Positions 1-12,900 of a DNA stretch of 64,000 nt are shown piece by piece. The stretch's first letter is position 1. The number at the start of each line of letters is the position of its first letter. The translations under genes and the position numbers were made by a program. The notes under the pieces were generated by a model. It searched no databases. It worked only from the letters and a program-made list of their open reading frames with translations, and had not been told where the DNA came from. The stretch comes from Symsagittifera roscoffensis (taxonomy: Eukaryota; Xenacoelomorpha; Acoela; Convolutidae), in NCBI RefSeq assembly GCF_963678635.1, contig NC_087066.1, positions 64,920,282 through 64,984,281 of the forward strand. Direction: 5' to 3'.

Positions 1-232
1 ATTTAAGCAAATGAAACAAAAGATAATCCATTTGTTAGAAGGAGCGAAATCTATCTTTTTGTTCTTTATATGGCGTGTGGGGTGATGCTTTTCATAGAAA
101 AAAATTCGAAATTTAGAAGAAAAAAAACTTCATTTAGTTTTATTTATTTAATTTTTTAACGTTATTACTGCTCCATGAACCTTAAAAGGCAGTCGGAACT
201 CTCAGGGCTTCGCCCTGATACGAGCAGTCTTT
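1..232 (+). repeat. Dispersed repeat with hairpin end, copy 1 (cut by window edge)
   Basis: This copy shares its upstream sequence (a TTAGAAGGAGCGAAATCTAT-like segment and a TATATGGCGTGTGGGG-like segment) with copies at 680-908 and 14,190-14,472. It ends in a conserved structured block at about 168-227. In that block CTGCTC pairs with GAGCAG and encloses a perfect hairpin, TCAGGGC-TTC-GCCCTGA. No coding capacity is visible. The element class is unknown; it could be a SINE-like or Helitron-like terminus. Confidence 0.6.
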
Positions 233-361
233 TATAATTTATGCCATTCATATTTAAAATTTCAAAAACATATTTATTGGCCTAATTAGAATTTTATATA
301 GTTTTGCAGTTTTAGCGGTTAAATTTTTTTCTTGGTGTTTTTGTCACAGTTTCGTCTGAAC

Positions 362-678
362 AAGCGCTGATCTAGGATTTGTCGAGGAGGGTCGGGTGGG
401 GAGAGGAAGACTTTTAAAAAAATCCCAAATCACTATAAAGTCCCTATTTTGAAAAACTTTCTGTACCGCAGGCAAGTTTGCAAAAAAATTAGGCCAAAAG
501 GCGTTTTTATGCACTTTTTGGAAAATTTTGGCAACAAAATTTTGTTTTTTCGGCACGCGCTCCCACTAAAAGTTCAGTAAGGGCTGGCGTTGAAGGCGAC
601 TAAAAGTTTTAAGATCAGTCAGCCATAAATGGATATCTCAAAATAGTACAAAGGGGGGGGGGGACCTTTGGGTGAGCG
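362..678 (-). mobile_element. hAT-type MITE, diverged and truncated copy
   Basis: The body matches the MITE family seen intact at 9,461-9,902: a GCGCTGATCTAGGAT-like end, the pyrimidine-flanked A/T core, the GCGCTCCC segment, and the segment ending near AGTACAAAGGGGGG. It is in reverse orientation relative to the copies at 50-52 kb. The terminal repeat on the right is lost and no target-site duplication is visible. ORFs in this segment are shadows. Confidence 0.55.
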
Positions 679-679
679 G

Positions 680-908
680 AGAGTTAATCCGGCTTAGAAA
701 TCGTTCCAAATTAGTTGAAAGAAGCTTATTTGCCACACTGATTTGTTGCAAGGAGCGAAGTATATCCGTTTGTACTTTATATGGGGGATGATTTTCATTT
801 AAAAAAATTCATTCTGTTTTATTTCATTTAATTTTTCAATGTTATTACTGCTCCAGAAACCGTGAAGGGCAGTCGGAGATTCAGGGCTTTGCCCTGATAC
901 GAGCAGTC
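680..908 (+). repeat. Dispersed repeat with hairpin end, copy 2
   Basis: This is a second copy of the family at 1-232. The closing pair CTGCTC (848-853) and GAGCAG (901-906) is retained. The inner hairpin arms TCAGGGC/GCCCTGA are intact, with one change confined to the loop (TTC to TTT). The sequence upstream aligns with the 14.2-kb copy. Confidence 0.6.
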
Positions 909-962
909 TTGTCTGTTTTAATTTCACTTTGTTCCAATCTACTTTAACAAATAAAATTAGAA

Positions 963-1232
963 AAAAATCATGCGTTAAAAAGTAGTCGCACATTTCTTTA
1001 ATTTATTTGCAATTTTTGTGGCTACTGGTTTGCGAAAATTGAAAGATTTTTGTGTTCCGCTCAAAATTTGTTACGATAATGTTCAATCAAATTTTGCAAA
1101 AATCATGCGTTAAAAAGTAGTCGCACATTTGTTGTTAATTTATTCAATGAGATTAATAGTATCAACCACTCAAATCTTTTTAATTTATTCTCAATTATTG
1201 CGGCTACTGGTTCGCGAAAATTGAAGGATTTT
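963..1232 (+). repeat. Imperfect direct duplication
   Basis: Two related blocks, about 963-1,052 and 1,099-1,232, each begin with AAAATCATGCGTTAAAAAG and end with a GGCTACTGGTTNGCGAAAA-type segment. The second has an insertion of about 40 bases. No gene is visible here. Confidence 0.55.
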
Positions 1233-1331
1233 TGGCCAAAAAATTTTGTGACGAATTGCTTTAATTATAGTTCAAACCGGGGATATTTAGTTTTTTTGAC
1301 TATCCCTCTCGTTGACCCCCTGAAACTAACC

Positions 1332-1421
1332 TGACGTCCTCTTTTTTTGGATGTAGATACGACATAATTTCCTTCATTTGAAGATGGTTGGCTCGAGGAG
1401 GTAAATTTGGATAAACTCATT
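1332..1421 (-). CDS. Weak candidate first exon of a minus-strand gene running off the left edge
   Basis: On the minus strand an ATG at 1,421 opens 30 codons (starting MSLSKFTSSSQPSSNEGN, ending KKRGRQ). They stop exactly at a CAG|GTTAGT splice donor. A polypyrimidine-CAG lies about 15 bases upstream of the ATG, so an internal exon is also possible. The peptide is Ser-rich then basic and matches no family I know. No following exon could be recognised in 1-1,331, so this rests only on an ORF plus a donor and may be chance. Confidence 0.22.
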
Positions 1422-2268
1422 CCGAACAAAATCTGAAAAAGTGAAACTTTAACAACAAAGACCAATTAGTCAAGATGCGCGAAGTAATGTATAAATAAAT
1501 ATGAATTCGTCAAGTTTTCAGTAAGGCGTTATCATGTCTGCGGCAGGCATGAACATGTTTCACTCAGGTCTGATCATGTAAAATCCAGGTACGACCATTT
1601 GTGTAGAAAAATACGCAGCCCTGCATAATGGGGGAACAGACCTGAGAATATTCTCTCCCCTGCTAAATGGATGATCAGCCGTGAAATGGCACAAAAAGTT
1701 CAGTACGAGTAGAGACTTTTTTCTTTTGATTTTGAAACTTTTATTGCTCCTTCCAACCAAAATAACTTCATGCAACTTAAGGGTCAGTCGGAGCGTTTTT
1801 TAGATGTTAATTCGCAATGGCGTATGACAAAAAAAAATCTTCGTTTGAAAAATATATAATATTTCTAAAATTTGAAAATAGTTTAGTTAATAATCATAAA
1901 AATAATAATCATAAATTTTTTGCAAATTAGATTCCATTCATTGTAAAAGTTACTACATTTACAACCAAACGAAATCTCATTGCGAGGAGAACACCGTGGA
2001 ACTATGCAGCCCTTTTTCAGGCGCCTCTGATTGGTTTTTTAAGATAGGTTTTTTAAACAGAAAAAATAACTTGTTGTTTTGTAGAGGCTTGTAGTTGTTG
2101 TTTAGTTGTTTTGTCTATAAAAAATAGGAATATAAAATTTTGAAAGCTGAATGACTACTGGGTTGATAAGCATAAACTACAAAAAATGAATTCTTTTAAT
2201 CTCTAACTGGTAAATTTTTTCCATCACTAATTGGTGGAATTTTCACCGTGAGGCGGCAGTTCGTTACA

Positions 2269-2391
2269 GGCGACAATTCGTAACAGTAGACTAAGCCAAA
2301 AATATTTATTTAATCACATGTGGAGTGAAGCGGAGCAAGCATATTATATTTGCCAAATATTTGTTACGAATCACTGTTATGAATTGTCGCC
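2269..2391. mobile_element. Short foldback (MITE-like) element
   Basis: GGCGACAATTCGTAACAGT (2,269-2,287) is matched by its near-perfect reverse complement at 2,373-2,391, with one mismatch. The interior is 85 bases of AT-rich sequence. Structure and size fit a small inverted-repeat element. No clear target-site duplication was found. Confidence 0.45.
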
Positions 2392-2462
2392 CTACAAATA
2401 TTCAGCTCTTCAAAAAGAGACAGGTCATAAAGTAGAAAAATCAAGAAGTGAACCAATTTTTT

Positions 2463-2557
2463 GCCAATCAGAATTGGGATATTAAAATAATGTACGAATT
2501 GAACAATTTGTTAAATTCTTGCATACGTTTGTTTTTCTTATCTCGATTCTGATTGGT
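2463..2557. repeat. Dispersed inverted-repeat segment related to intron 17 sequence
   Basis: The segment is bounded by CCAATCAGAATTGG-like and CTCGATTCTGATTGG sequences. It is related to a palindromic stretch at about 30,611-30,680 (and its duplicate near 37,571-37,640), where CCAATCAAAATCGGG faces CTCGATTCTGATTGG. It is probably another small inverted-repeat element. Confidence 0.4.
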
Positions 2558-3745
2558 TAGTTTTTGTATCTGTATAAATTTTCACGAGATTGGAATAAAA
2601 ATTTTTCAGATAAATCAACTTCATGTCTGATGTAAAAATTATATTCGCGTTTTTCTAAATTAAGTTTCAAGGAACCAATTTTGGTTGAAGCAAATTTTGT
2701 ATTTGCGGAACAGTTTTCTTTGAAATGAGGCTGCCACTGTTTTTCGAATCTGCAAAAATGAATGTTTTCTGCGAGTTAATTTTAGATATTCAGCTTTATC
2801 AAAAAATCTTAAGATCGTTGCTAGTTCGATCTATTCAGCTATTCATATGTCTAGATTTTTTTGAATGCAACGAAAGTATATATGGTAAAAAAAAACACTT
2901 TATAAGTATCGAGACTTCAGAAACTTTTCTAAACATAAAAGAGATCTTAGTTTTGAGACCTTGGGAAAAGAGCGAAACGTCTCTGTTTCAAACCGTCGCC
3001 AGTTATGGTTTCTCGCTGGCTAAAATAGTCTTTTGTCACAATTTGTTGCCTCACGATCAAGTAAGCAATGAAAAGAAATGTCGGATTATTTTGAAAACTG
3101 TACACGGATAGGTCGGAATGGTGAAAAACAGAACATAGTTTGGCTCGGAAGGAAACCTGAAGATCGTTTTAGAATGTAACGATTCCCAGATTGATATACA
3201 GGAAAAAACGGCATTATTTTTTTTTACTTTAATTATTACTATAAACAAAGTCCACTCAAACTACAATAACTGCTTTGAAACATATAAACATAACTGCACG
3301 TGCAGAGCATAAATATTTTTTCGTTAATCCAAAACGCATAAATTTTACAATTTAATTGAACGAACAGAGAGTATTTTATACCACGTCGTATTTTTCGTGA
3401 ATTGTCGGATTATGTGACCAAACTTGAGTTTTATTAATTTTTATTTTCTCATGCCTTTTTAATTTGATTCTAGTGTAGTTATTATGTCGTTTTTTGTTGG
3501 TTTTCTGCCTGTTTCACATAGTTTTTTAACTGGGTTCTGAAAAATATATTTGAGAAAGGCGACGAGAAGCTCCAAGTGCCCCATAACTTCTGAGTTGGGG
3601 CCAATTTCTTCAACCACTTTTTGTCAAATTGGTACTGTTCTTCAACTATAATTGCACGTTTTAATCAGGCGTGATCTCTGTTAACCAGCTTCCAAACTTT
3701 TTCCCCCTATACGATCCATCTTATATCAATTTCTGGTGAGCTGAG

Positions 3746-3907
3746 ATGGACGGGGTGAAGCCAGGAGACAGGGATATAGAAACAGCTGTCAGTCCCAGTC
3801 CCGAGAGGCAGCAGGCCAGGTCAGAGCAGGCAATCATGGCCACAGAAGAGGGGGGCTCAGCGATTGGGGACCAAAACGAAACTCTCGGTGGAGATCTGCA
3901 AAAACAG
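3746..3907 (+). CDS. Large gene, exon 1 (start codon)
   Basis: The ATG at 3,746 is the first after an in-frame TGA at 3,737-3,739, which fixes the start if this is the first coding exon. It encodes residues 1-54, beginning MDGVKPGDRDIETAV, and ends in phase 0 at donor CAG|GTAAGA. The composition is acidic, Ser/Gln-rich and probably disordered. Confidence 0.7.
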
Positions 3908-6900
3908 GTAAGAGAAAGTGTTATCGGGTCAAAATTTTTCCCAACATATTCCTATGAGACGAGGCTGAATGCGACCAATATGTGTAATTGTTCCCCGAGT
4001 TATAATAAAAAAAGGACACAATGAAACCCATATTATAGTAAATTGGGCTCATCCAACCCCGTCTACTGGGACATTAAGCACCCTCCGTGAAACAAAAACA
4101 ACAAGCGGAACAAATTTTGACCCGGGACAAAAATGGTCGCGCATCTGAAAATCTCAATTTGAAATATAAAGTCGCGCAATAACGAGGCATAGATAAAAAA
4201 AAAGAATCCGCGAAGTCCCGAAAGTCGCACTGTGTCAAAATAACGTCGCGCAATTTTAAAAAAAATAGCTCCGTTTGTGTGATTCATAAAGCTGCAGTCA
4301 CTAGAAGAGGTGTAATAACTGCAAACCATAGGTTAAAATCGTCACAAAATAAAAAACTCAATGAATCATTACGAGGCGAAAATGTGCATTTTGTGAATTG
4401 TGAATTTTCGCAACAGGCAAAAATCAGATTTGTCGCGGAATCCGCAACATTGCCATTTTTTTTATCATCTCTGCTGTTTTGGATTCCACGGCCAAATATA
4501 TAAAACACTGTATTGCTCAAAATTGCTCCAAAAACTGGCGGAATTCAGAATGTGTGGAATTCAGAACCAGTTTGTGGAATCTGTTAACAAATTTAGCTGT
4601 AAATATATGTGTTTAGTAAACTTCAGCTGTCGCAAATTGTGACCGGAATCCGCATAAATTTGAGGAATCCACTTGCATTTGCGGAATCGACTTACATTTG
4701 CGGAATCCGGGATAACTACTCATATTCGCTCGTTGCTGAATCCGCAGCAAAATCAATATGCCGACGAAATTTACGTTGCAGCTATTTGTAATCGGAATCC
4801 ACTGAAAACTTTTTAAGTTGAATCCACTAACAGTTTGGAACATGTTTAACGACTTTTCTCTGTGCAAATTTTGGCCTCGTAATGATATTACTATATATTT
4901 TAGTTGTGCTTAATAATTTTGTAGCAAAATAAAAAGCAAAAATCAATGCTTTAGTCATTGGGCAACCTAATGAGGAAAATAAATTTATGCTTTTTTTGGT
5001 CATTCATGGGCTACAGGATCACCTTCAAACATGAATTATAGTTTTACATTTGACTCACGTGATATTTTGAAGCTTAACCCTGACATAACTCTATGAGGTC
5101 TGCAGGCATAGTTTTGAAAATAAAATGAAAGCAGCCGAAACAAGGCTTACTGTACTGTCAAACATATCTAAGCAGAGTCAAATGTCGGAAAGTTTGGCCC
5201 ATTTTATTGAAAATTGAATTAAAAATATTCAAGAAACCATCGCTTATCAGTTTCTTGATTTATTGAAGCACAAGAAAAATCAAGAAGAGCCCATAATTCA
5301 CTAAATAATTGTTCTTTTTTGCTCAAAAACTAAGCAAATAAACTGCGAATGAATATCTCTTCCAACCAACAAACCTAATTTTTCGGTATTTTCCGATTTG
5401 CAAATTATCGCGTAAAGAAAAATATTAATATCTAAATTTACATTCCACTAGCAAGTGATGTCACCATTTCAAACTTAAAAAGATGATAGGGTGTTTGATG
5501 ATTTCAACCTAGATTGAATACGGATTAATCCAAATGCAAAGAACTCCTTGTTTTTACAGCGAGGTTTATATAGGCCTTTTTTAAAATCCAAAAGCTAAGA
5601 ACAAAAAAATATATTTTCTTTCTGAAGGAAACCTTCTTATTCATGCAAAAATTTTCATCGTTTTGGGATCCAAGAAAAACGATAACAAAATTTCGATTCC
5701 TTAATTTTTTTTATCACCTTAAGTTTTTTTAATCTGAAAAATCTTTCTTTCAAAAAATAAAATAAGACTATTGATGTAATCTCAGAGCTTTGCATGCAAA
5801 AAAAAAACATTCATAAGCTGCACTCTTATGTTTTTTAGCTTATGAACATGTTAATAGTTTTTCTTGAGTTTTCCATTAAAAAAGAATTTTTGTTTCACAA
5901 ATCTCTTACAGAATCAACTTTTAGGTAAAGTTAAGTTAGCTGACTGTATTTTATTAGCTTCTCAAAACAAGAAAAATGATTGCTCGTATCATTGAAAAAA
6001 TCTGCTGGTTCCGTTCGCGCTTTAGGATGCATCAAATAGATATTTTTGAATCAAATCTTCTTGAAACTTGAAAATTGATAAATATTCAACAAAAAAATTC
6101 ACAATTAAAAATTTTGCGGAGCGTGTTTTAAACTCTTGTTTCCACCCGCTATCTAAAGTTCAAAGATATACATGGGTTAATAGCACAAAATATATCCCGC
6201 GTTAATTATCTCACATAAGCCAAAAGGTTTTTAAAGCTCCCGTAACGGTACCAAGATGATCGCACTTAAAATAGATTAAAATACTCGAGCTATGGACGTC
6301 AATACTTTTCAGATAATGTTAAAATCCGAATTAAAATAGGCAACAAAAAATTTGAAATTTCTCTAAAAAAAATCGCTCAGCGCAAAAGTATTTCGTCTTT
6401 TCTTAAAATGTCGGAACAAAAACTTTCCTGATTTTCTTCTTTCAAATTTTTCAAAAGGCTTCAATAGAAATATGACAACTTAAACTCACATTATAGAGAA
6501 GTTAAGTTAAGATAATATATAATAAAACTAAGATATGGCGAACACAAAATTTTGCACGAGAAGGTTAACTGATTTCGAACAATCGTTAAAAATTGATAAA
6601 ATTTTGAAAGAAAAAGTTAAAAGAGAACTGAAACTCTTCCTTCAACGCGCTATGTAAAGTTCAAAAAATGTGTTTCACATTGTTTCAAGAAGTCAAAAAG
6701 CTTGTTTTAAGTCAATTGTCTTGTTTTTTTAATATAAAATTTCAATTTATTATTACTTAATCATTTTTTGTTAGAAAATTGAGTTTGTGAAGCAAACAAA
6801 GCGATCCAAGCAAGCTTAATTAACTTTTTAAGCTCTCCTCCGATGATGAGCTCACCACGCACCACAGCCATTTTTTGTGTCAAGACTGGGGATTATACTT

Positions 6901-9900
6901 CTGCTTTGCAAAACTTGGGTTCTGAATGTGGCCCCAAAATTTTGGAGAATTAAGAGAAAAAAGTTTGGGCAATAGAACTTTTTATTAAAGCAGAGACGAG
7001 ATTTACGTGATTAGTTGTTGTGAACCGGTGGAAAGAACGAAACTACTGCTGATATATGAGTGACATGTTGAGTTGTGATTGATCAAACAATCTAAGCAGA
7101 GAAAAAAAGAAATTGAGGTATTGATTTGCCAAAATAATTTTAATCTTTTGAAACTTTTAAAAATACCGAATAGGTCGATCTACTTATAAAAATACCGAAT
7201 TGTACGATTGATAACTTGCTCTCTGCTGGAAAATCAGCAAACAAAGTTGTGCTTAAATACCTCGTTAAAAATATGAATTAAATATTACGAAATAGTTTTT
7301 TCCAAGAAAAATGAGTTGATGAAACAAACAGAACGATCTAAGCAAATAAATTGATCTGTATCCACCCACTTTTCAAAACATCAAAACAAAGTTGCTTGTA
7401 TCCCTACGAAGCTCTGAATGTTCCGACTGCCTTTTTTGTTTTTCTTTGCAGATGATAGTTGAGGCTACGAAAAATATTTCTTTTGTGGATGGCTGCCGCT
7501 GATTCACGGCTGATTTTGACGTTTTTTGTTTTTCAATGGGATATCGAACACCTGGGTTCTTGTTTTAGAAAATCTAGAAGTCATAGAAAATCTTGTTTCA
7601 GGTTTCATTTGTGGCAGGGGAGGATGCAACAGAGGAGCAGACAGGCGCAGGGGAAGGGGGTTTCAAGAAACTAGAAGAGGATGATGTCGATGAAATGGAA
7701 GAGAAAGCAAGGGTGAGTTGGAAATTTGAGGTCTCAAAACAAACCAACCATAATTGAAATCATAAAACCATGTATTTAAAATCAACAAATGCAAGCATAA
7801 CAATGGAGAGGTTAGACAAAAGGCATAAGTTATGCCCATTGAGAGTCTATCCTTTGTCAGAACTCAAAACTGCAAGGGAATTGTTTTTGTTACGTAACTG
7901 CTGCTGTGAGCAGTCGTGAATATGTGAAAATAAGGGCCTAGAAACACAGTGCCTTTAATACCCAAAAATGACCATGTACCTGTCGTTTTGAAATTTTTTT
8001 CGGAAAGTTTTTCGGGCCATCGTATAACGTACTTGAAGTGGTGCCAAAAAATGCAACTTATTGTTCCAGCAGATTTGTGGACATATTTGACCGGCAGAAT
8101 GTTCCGGTAAAAGTTGAAAAAACAGCAAAAAAATGAACCAAAAAACATTTGGCGTCAAATTAATTTGACTTCTATTAGCATTCGAGGCTTATTACGAGGC
8201 CAAACTGTGCATTTTGAGAATTGTAAGTGGATTCCGCAACAAGGACGTTCCCTTTGTTCTTCTTTTGTTCTTTCATTTTTTGGATCGTTCCGGCAAAGTT
8301 TTAACATGTTTAAATACATGTCTCTGGGATCCAGGAACATACAGACACAAAATTGTGCGCCTATCCAGTGCAAAGTTTGGCCTGTAATGCTTTTGCCGAC
8401 CATTTTTTTAGACGACCAAATTGATTTTCTGAGCTCTCTGAAAATAAATCATTATAAAGACCATATTTAGACCAAATTTTCTGCGCCGCAGGTAAATTTT
8501 TGAAAAAAAAACAGGCCAAAAAGGTGTATTAGGAACTTTTTGGAGAATTTTGACCGAAACAATCGCGTTTTTCTGCGCGCACTCCCCTCTCAAAATTAGA
8601 ATAATTTGGCGCCAGAGGCGTCTTTAGAAAAATTTTGAGGTCAGTCAGCTAAAAATCGATATCTCAAGATAGTACGAAGGGGGGGGCCTTTGGGTCGACT
8701 GTGGGTCGAATCCCTGAGTGGTGGAAAGCATCTCCCCCCCCCAAATCAACAGGTGGCTATGTTGATTTAACGGATGCTATTCTCACCATGTTTTGTATGC
8801 CATATGTGCTATTATGTGATGTGTTCATGTGTGTAGATGAAGCAGTTGAAGCGGATGAAGGAGGAGCAGACGTACAACCAGTTCACAGGACTGTGTGACA
8901 ACCTCATATCCAACTACTCCACTCTCAACTCATCCATTGAAGTATGTCTATACACTTAATACACACATAACCTACTGCAAGGACCCCCCCCTCCCCCTGT
9001 CTTTACCCGTACAGAAAAATACACAACTATATGAAAGAAAAGTCACTACGTTAATAGTGCTAGCTGTCTACCACCGAAAATTCTTTCTTTTGAATGGCCA
9101 AAATTACCTAAGTCCGTGACAGCAACCAATATCCAACCAATTCAAATCAAATTTTTGGGTGCAATTTTGATATAGACATCCTGGCCACCCCACCCCCTGT
9201 CTCTAAGTGAATAAGGAGTTCGGCTGCATAACCACCCTAACCAAGGTTCTCTCTCCCTTATCTTGTATTTCAAAGTATAACATACATCTTTCAAAAACTT
9301 TTCCAAGCTTTGAATTCGATTCTAAGCCCAGCTGAACACTTTTGAGAAAAAAAAACACTTTTTTCATTATTGAGAAAAAAGTATGAAATTTTGATTTTCA
9401 GAGTCATTATTTTAAATAATGCACAATTCTTCCAGTTCTTTAATTTGTAATATATCTCAACAGGCGCGGATCTAAGAATTTCTCGAGGGGGGGGGGGGCG
9501 GATTTTCAAAAAAAATTTGAAAATTTTGTCGACCTTTTGTTTTTAGGTCAACCAAATTGATTTTCTGAGCTCTCCCAAGCCACTTTAAAGACCCTAATTT
9601 GACCAAATTTTCTGCGCGCAGGCAAATTATTAAAAAAAAGGCCAAAAAAGACTTTTTTAAGGCATTTTTTGGAAAATGTCGACCAAAAGTTCGCGTTTTT
9701 TCGGCGCGCGCTCCTCCCTCAAAATTAGTATAGATTGGCGCCAAAGGCGCCTTTAGTAAAATTTTAAGGTCAGTCAACCAAAAATTAATATCTCAAAATA
9801 GTACAAAGGGGGGACCCTTTCGGGCGGCAGGGGGTCGAGACCCTGAAGGAAAGAAGCGTCCGATAGACGCCCCCCCCCCCCCCCCCCCTAAATCCGCAAT

Positions 9901-12900
9901 TGTATCTCAAGATAATTTCAAACCTCTTTGTCACTGAGAAATTTAATGAAAAACGTGTTGTGCAACTAATGATCAAACCCAATTTCAATTTAGGAAGTTA
10001 TGAGTGCAAAAGATGGCTTGATGAGCCGAGATCTTCCTCCCTCCGTGCAGGCCAACATGGCCCTCAAGAGCTCACGCATGCTCAGATCGTGAGTTGATTA
10101 AAGCTATCAGCACAAACCTGTACTTTTTCAGAAGATATTTTTGCATAAACAATTTGAACCTTTTCGTACAAAATTATTGTTTTTGTGACGCGACTCCAAC
10201 TTCTGTTGTGCTATCAACGGAATAGCATTAGCCAGCATTGTTGCTGAATCGTAGCGAAAGTATTTTTTTGTAAACTATAATAATCTGTTAATCAAATTTA
10301 CTAAATATAAACGTTTTATATACTGTTCGGAATCTAAATCTTAAGTTTATTATTCGCAGTAAACGAATAATCGTTTTACGAATGAAAACAATAAGTTCTT
10401 TTCAGGCTTAGAATTTAAAAAACGAAATTTTTGTTGAAGCAATAAACATGTCAGTTTCAAATCTAGAGAAACGTACTTAGACCATTTGGTCCATTTTCAA
10501 ACCTACCATCGTATGAGAATATCATACAAAAACTAATATAGTTGCGTGTGAGATCTCTTCAACTATCCCCCCCCCCCCCCCCCCCTCCCGTAACACGACA
10601 ACTCGCAACAAAAAACAGCTCGCAACCCCCCCCCCCCTTGCGAGTTGTTGCGGTACCATCCCCGCTCCCTCATGGTACCTCGTAACGATAACCTCCCCTG
10701 TGTGTGTGTAGGTACAGTGACCTGCGGGTACCCATCAATGAACTGACCAGACTGGTGAGGAACTATGCCCAGCCGTGGCACCTGAAAAGTGAGGCCCTGA
10801 AGAAGCTGCACAGCCAGTATGACCAGAAGAAGCGCATGTTGGACGTCGCTCTCAGGAGACTCCAACTCACTGCCGACCAGGTGTGCAAAACACAAGATAT
10901 TATACGCATGACTCATAACAAGAGTACTAGAACGACATCGAGAAACTAGTAGCATATAAGGTTTCGAACACAATCATTTTTTGAGTTAATATTTTTTTAT
11001 AAAAAGCAAAAAAATGTTTTCTTTTCTTTTTGTTCCATCAAAAACTACCGTTGCAATTATTGAAGTTTGTCTGGCTAAAACCCATCGCTAGCGCCAATAT
11101 TTCTATTTTTCTTTAAAAATAGGAGCAGAAATTCTGCTTCAGATGTAGCTTCAGTTTGAGACGTGAACTTATACGACTTTTCGTTTATTATGGTCAATGT
11201 CGGAAGGATCTTTTGATTTTCAAAAATCATGATAATGTTCTGTTTCAGATGGAGCAGTTTGAGACGTGGAAGACTCTGTCGCACTGGGAGAAGTTGTACT
11301 GTCGGGTGAGTGGGAAGAGAGGCCACGGAAGGAGGTGGAAGTTCCGATTCACCCACTTCCAGCACAAGGCAGAACAGGGGTAAGTGTCCATCACAGGAGA
11401 GGGGGGGAAGGGGGGAAAAGTAATTTTATGAAAAAAGGTCAGATTGGTAAAGAGAAAACTCCTAACTAATCATAATTCGTACACTGCTCAAAATTCTAAT
11501 TTTTTCTACGGTGTTGACTTTTTCTAGAATTTCGGTCAATTAAAAATGAACAGCAAGTGAGTAATTTTTATCTGTGGTTCTAGATTCGAGTACCTTCAGA
11601 GCTATCTGGACGGCATAGACCGAGAGGGGGACAGAGACCGCACCCCCACCCTACAGTTCAGCAACTCCTTCTCTCTGCAGAAGTCGGCCGCATTGGGGAT
11701 GGAGGGCATGGAGGACTCCGATGAAGACGGGGAGGGTGAGGGGGAGGGGGAGGGCAGTGAGGATGAGGGGGGCAGTGATGGAGAGGCAGGGGAGGGGAGT
11801 GGGAACGAAGACAGCGGAGAGGCGAGTTGTTTTATCAAAGCTTTTCCGATAAAATTTGTAAAACGTTATAAAAACTGTTATTACAACTTTTCAGATCATG
11901 TAGGTAAATTTCGCAAATCTATTCATTTGCTTAAATTTATCTATAAAATAACCGTTGGGAAAACGAAATTCTCCAAAAATAAGTAAGAAAGTAAAAAATA
12001 AGTGAAAAAACAGTCAAAATGCGGACTGTTAATACAATGTTTAAATTTATTTTCAAATTTTTTAACATTATTTATAAACTGTGCAGGGTTATTTAGGTTT
12101 GATTATATTCAATTTAGGATTAATATAAAGCTTAGGCTGATTATATTCATTTTTCTAACTTTTTGTTCAATGAAACTTTCTGATGGTTAACCTTGAGTTT
12201 GTCTTTTAGGAAGATGAATACGGCGTGAAGAGAAAGGGCAAAAAATCAGGGGTGAGAATCTTCTAATATCCATCAGTGGTTATAAAAAGTGCGTCTGATG
12301 AAGTCATTGATTTTTATATGTATTGATGAAAGCTATATCAGCTAAAATAGCCAGTGCGGAGAAAATGGCCCACTGTCTTATCAATAAAAAATAAAAACAT
12401 TCAAAACTTCCAAATGAAATTATTAAAAAAGTGATTCTTCAGAGCTCCAGAAAGTCTGGATATGTGAGACCTCCGATCGAGACAGAAGAAGCGAGCACTT
12501 GGACGAATGAGCAACTGACCGACCGATTCCTGTGTGCCAGAGTGATGAAGGTGGAGGGGGCTGGGTTCGCCAAGAGAGAGACCGTATTTCTCAACATCCA
12601 GTTTGGGGGGAAGATTCACAACTTCAGCAGCGAACTGGTCGAACAAATACTCAGTAAGGTCAAAAGTGCACCCTTTTCTTCAAACCTTATTAGAAATGCC
12701 ACAAAATTTTTCATCAAAATGACAAACTCCCATTTCTTGTAAATAAAACTTACCTCCTTTTGAAAACTAGAATCTTTTGTAGCAACAAGCAACTAGAGAT
12801 ATTTCTCAATTACTAAATGGTTTTTTTTTCACTTCTTTTAGATTTTTTTGTTCAAGATTTTCACTTCTTTTAGATTTTCAAGCTATCTAAATTCTTTTCT

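Larger units (their letters stand above)
1422..3745. other. Intergenic AT-rich sequence upstream of the large gene
   Basis: No supported gene lies here. The stretch holds a degenerate relative of the hairpin-ended repeat near 1,739-1,797, a foldback element at 2,269-2,391 and a diverged copy of a dispersed segment at about 2,463-2,557. An ATG-initiated 128-codon ORF at 2,725-3,111 has no recognisable domain or splice context, so I do not call it a gene. The promoter and 5' UTR of the large + strand gene must lie in its right part, but no convincing core promoter is visible. Confidence 0.5.

Noticed and set aside
165-232. Hammerhead ribozyme in the hairpin-ended repeat
   Set aside because: Neither strand shows the CUGAUGA and GAAA core needed; only the stem geometry is suggestive.
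2725-3111. 128-codon ATG-initiated ORF on the + strand
   Set aside because: No recognisable domain, no splice or homology support, and AT-rich composition unlike the real exons. Long chance ORFs of this size occur in AT-rich repeats.
11306-11320. GTGAGT at 11,306 as the exon 6 donor
   Set aside because: It puts exon 7 in phase 0, where a stop appears inside the acidic tract. The donor at 11,380 keeps the frame.
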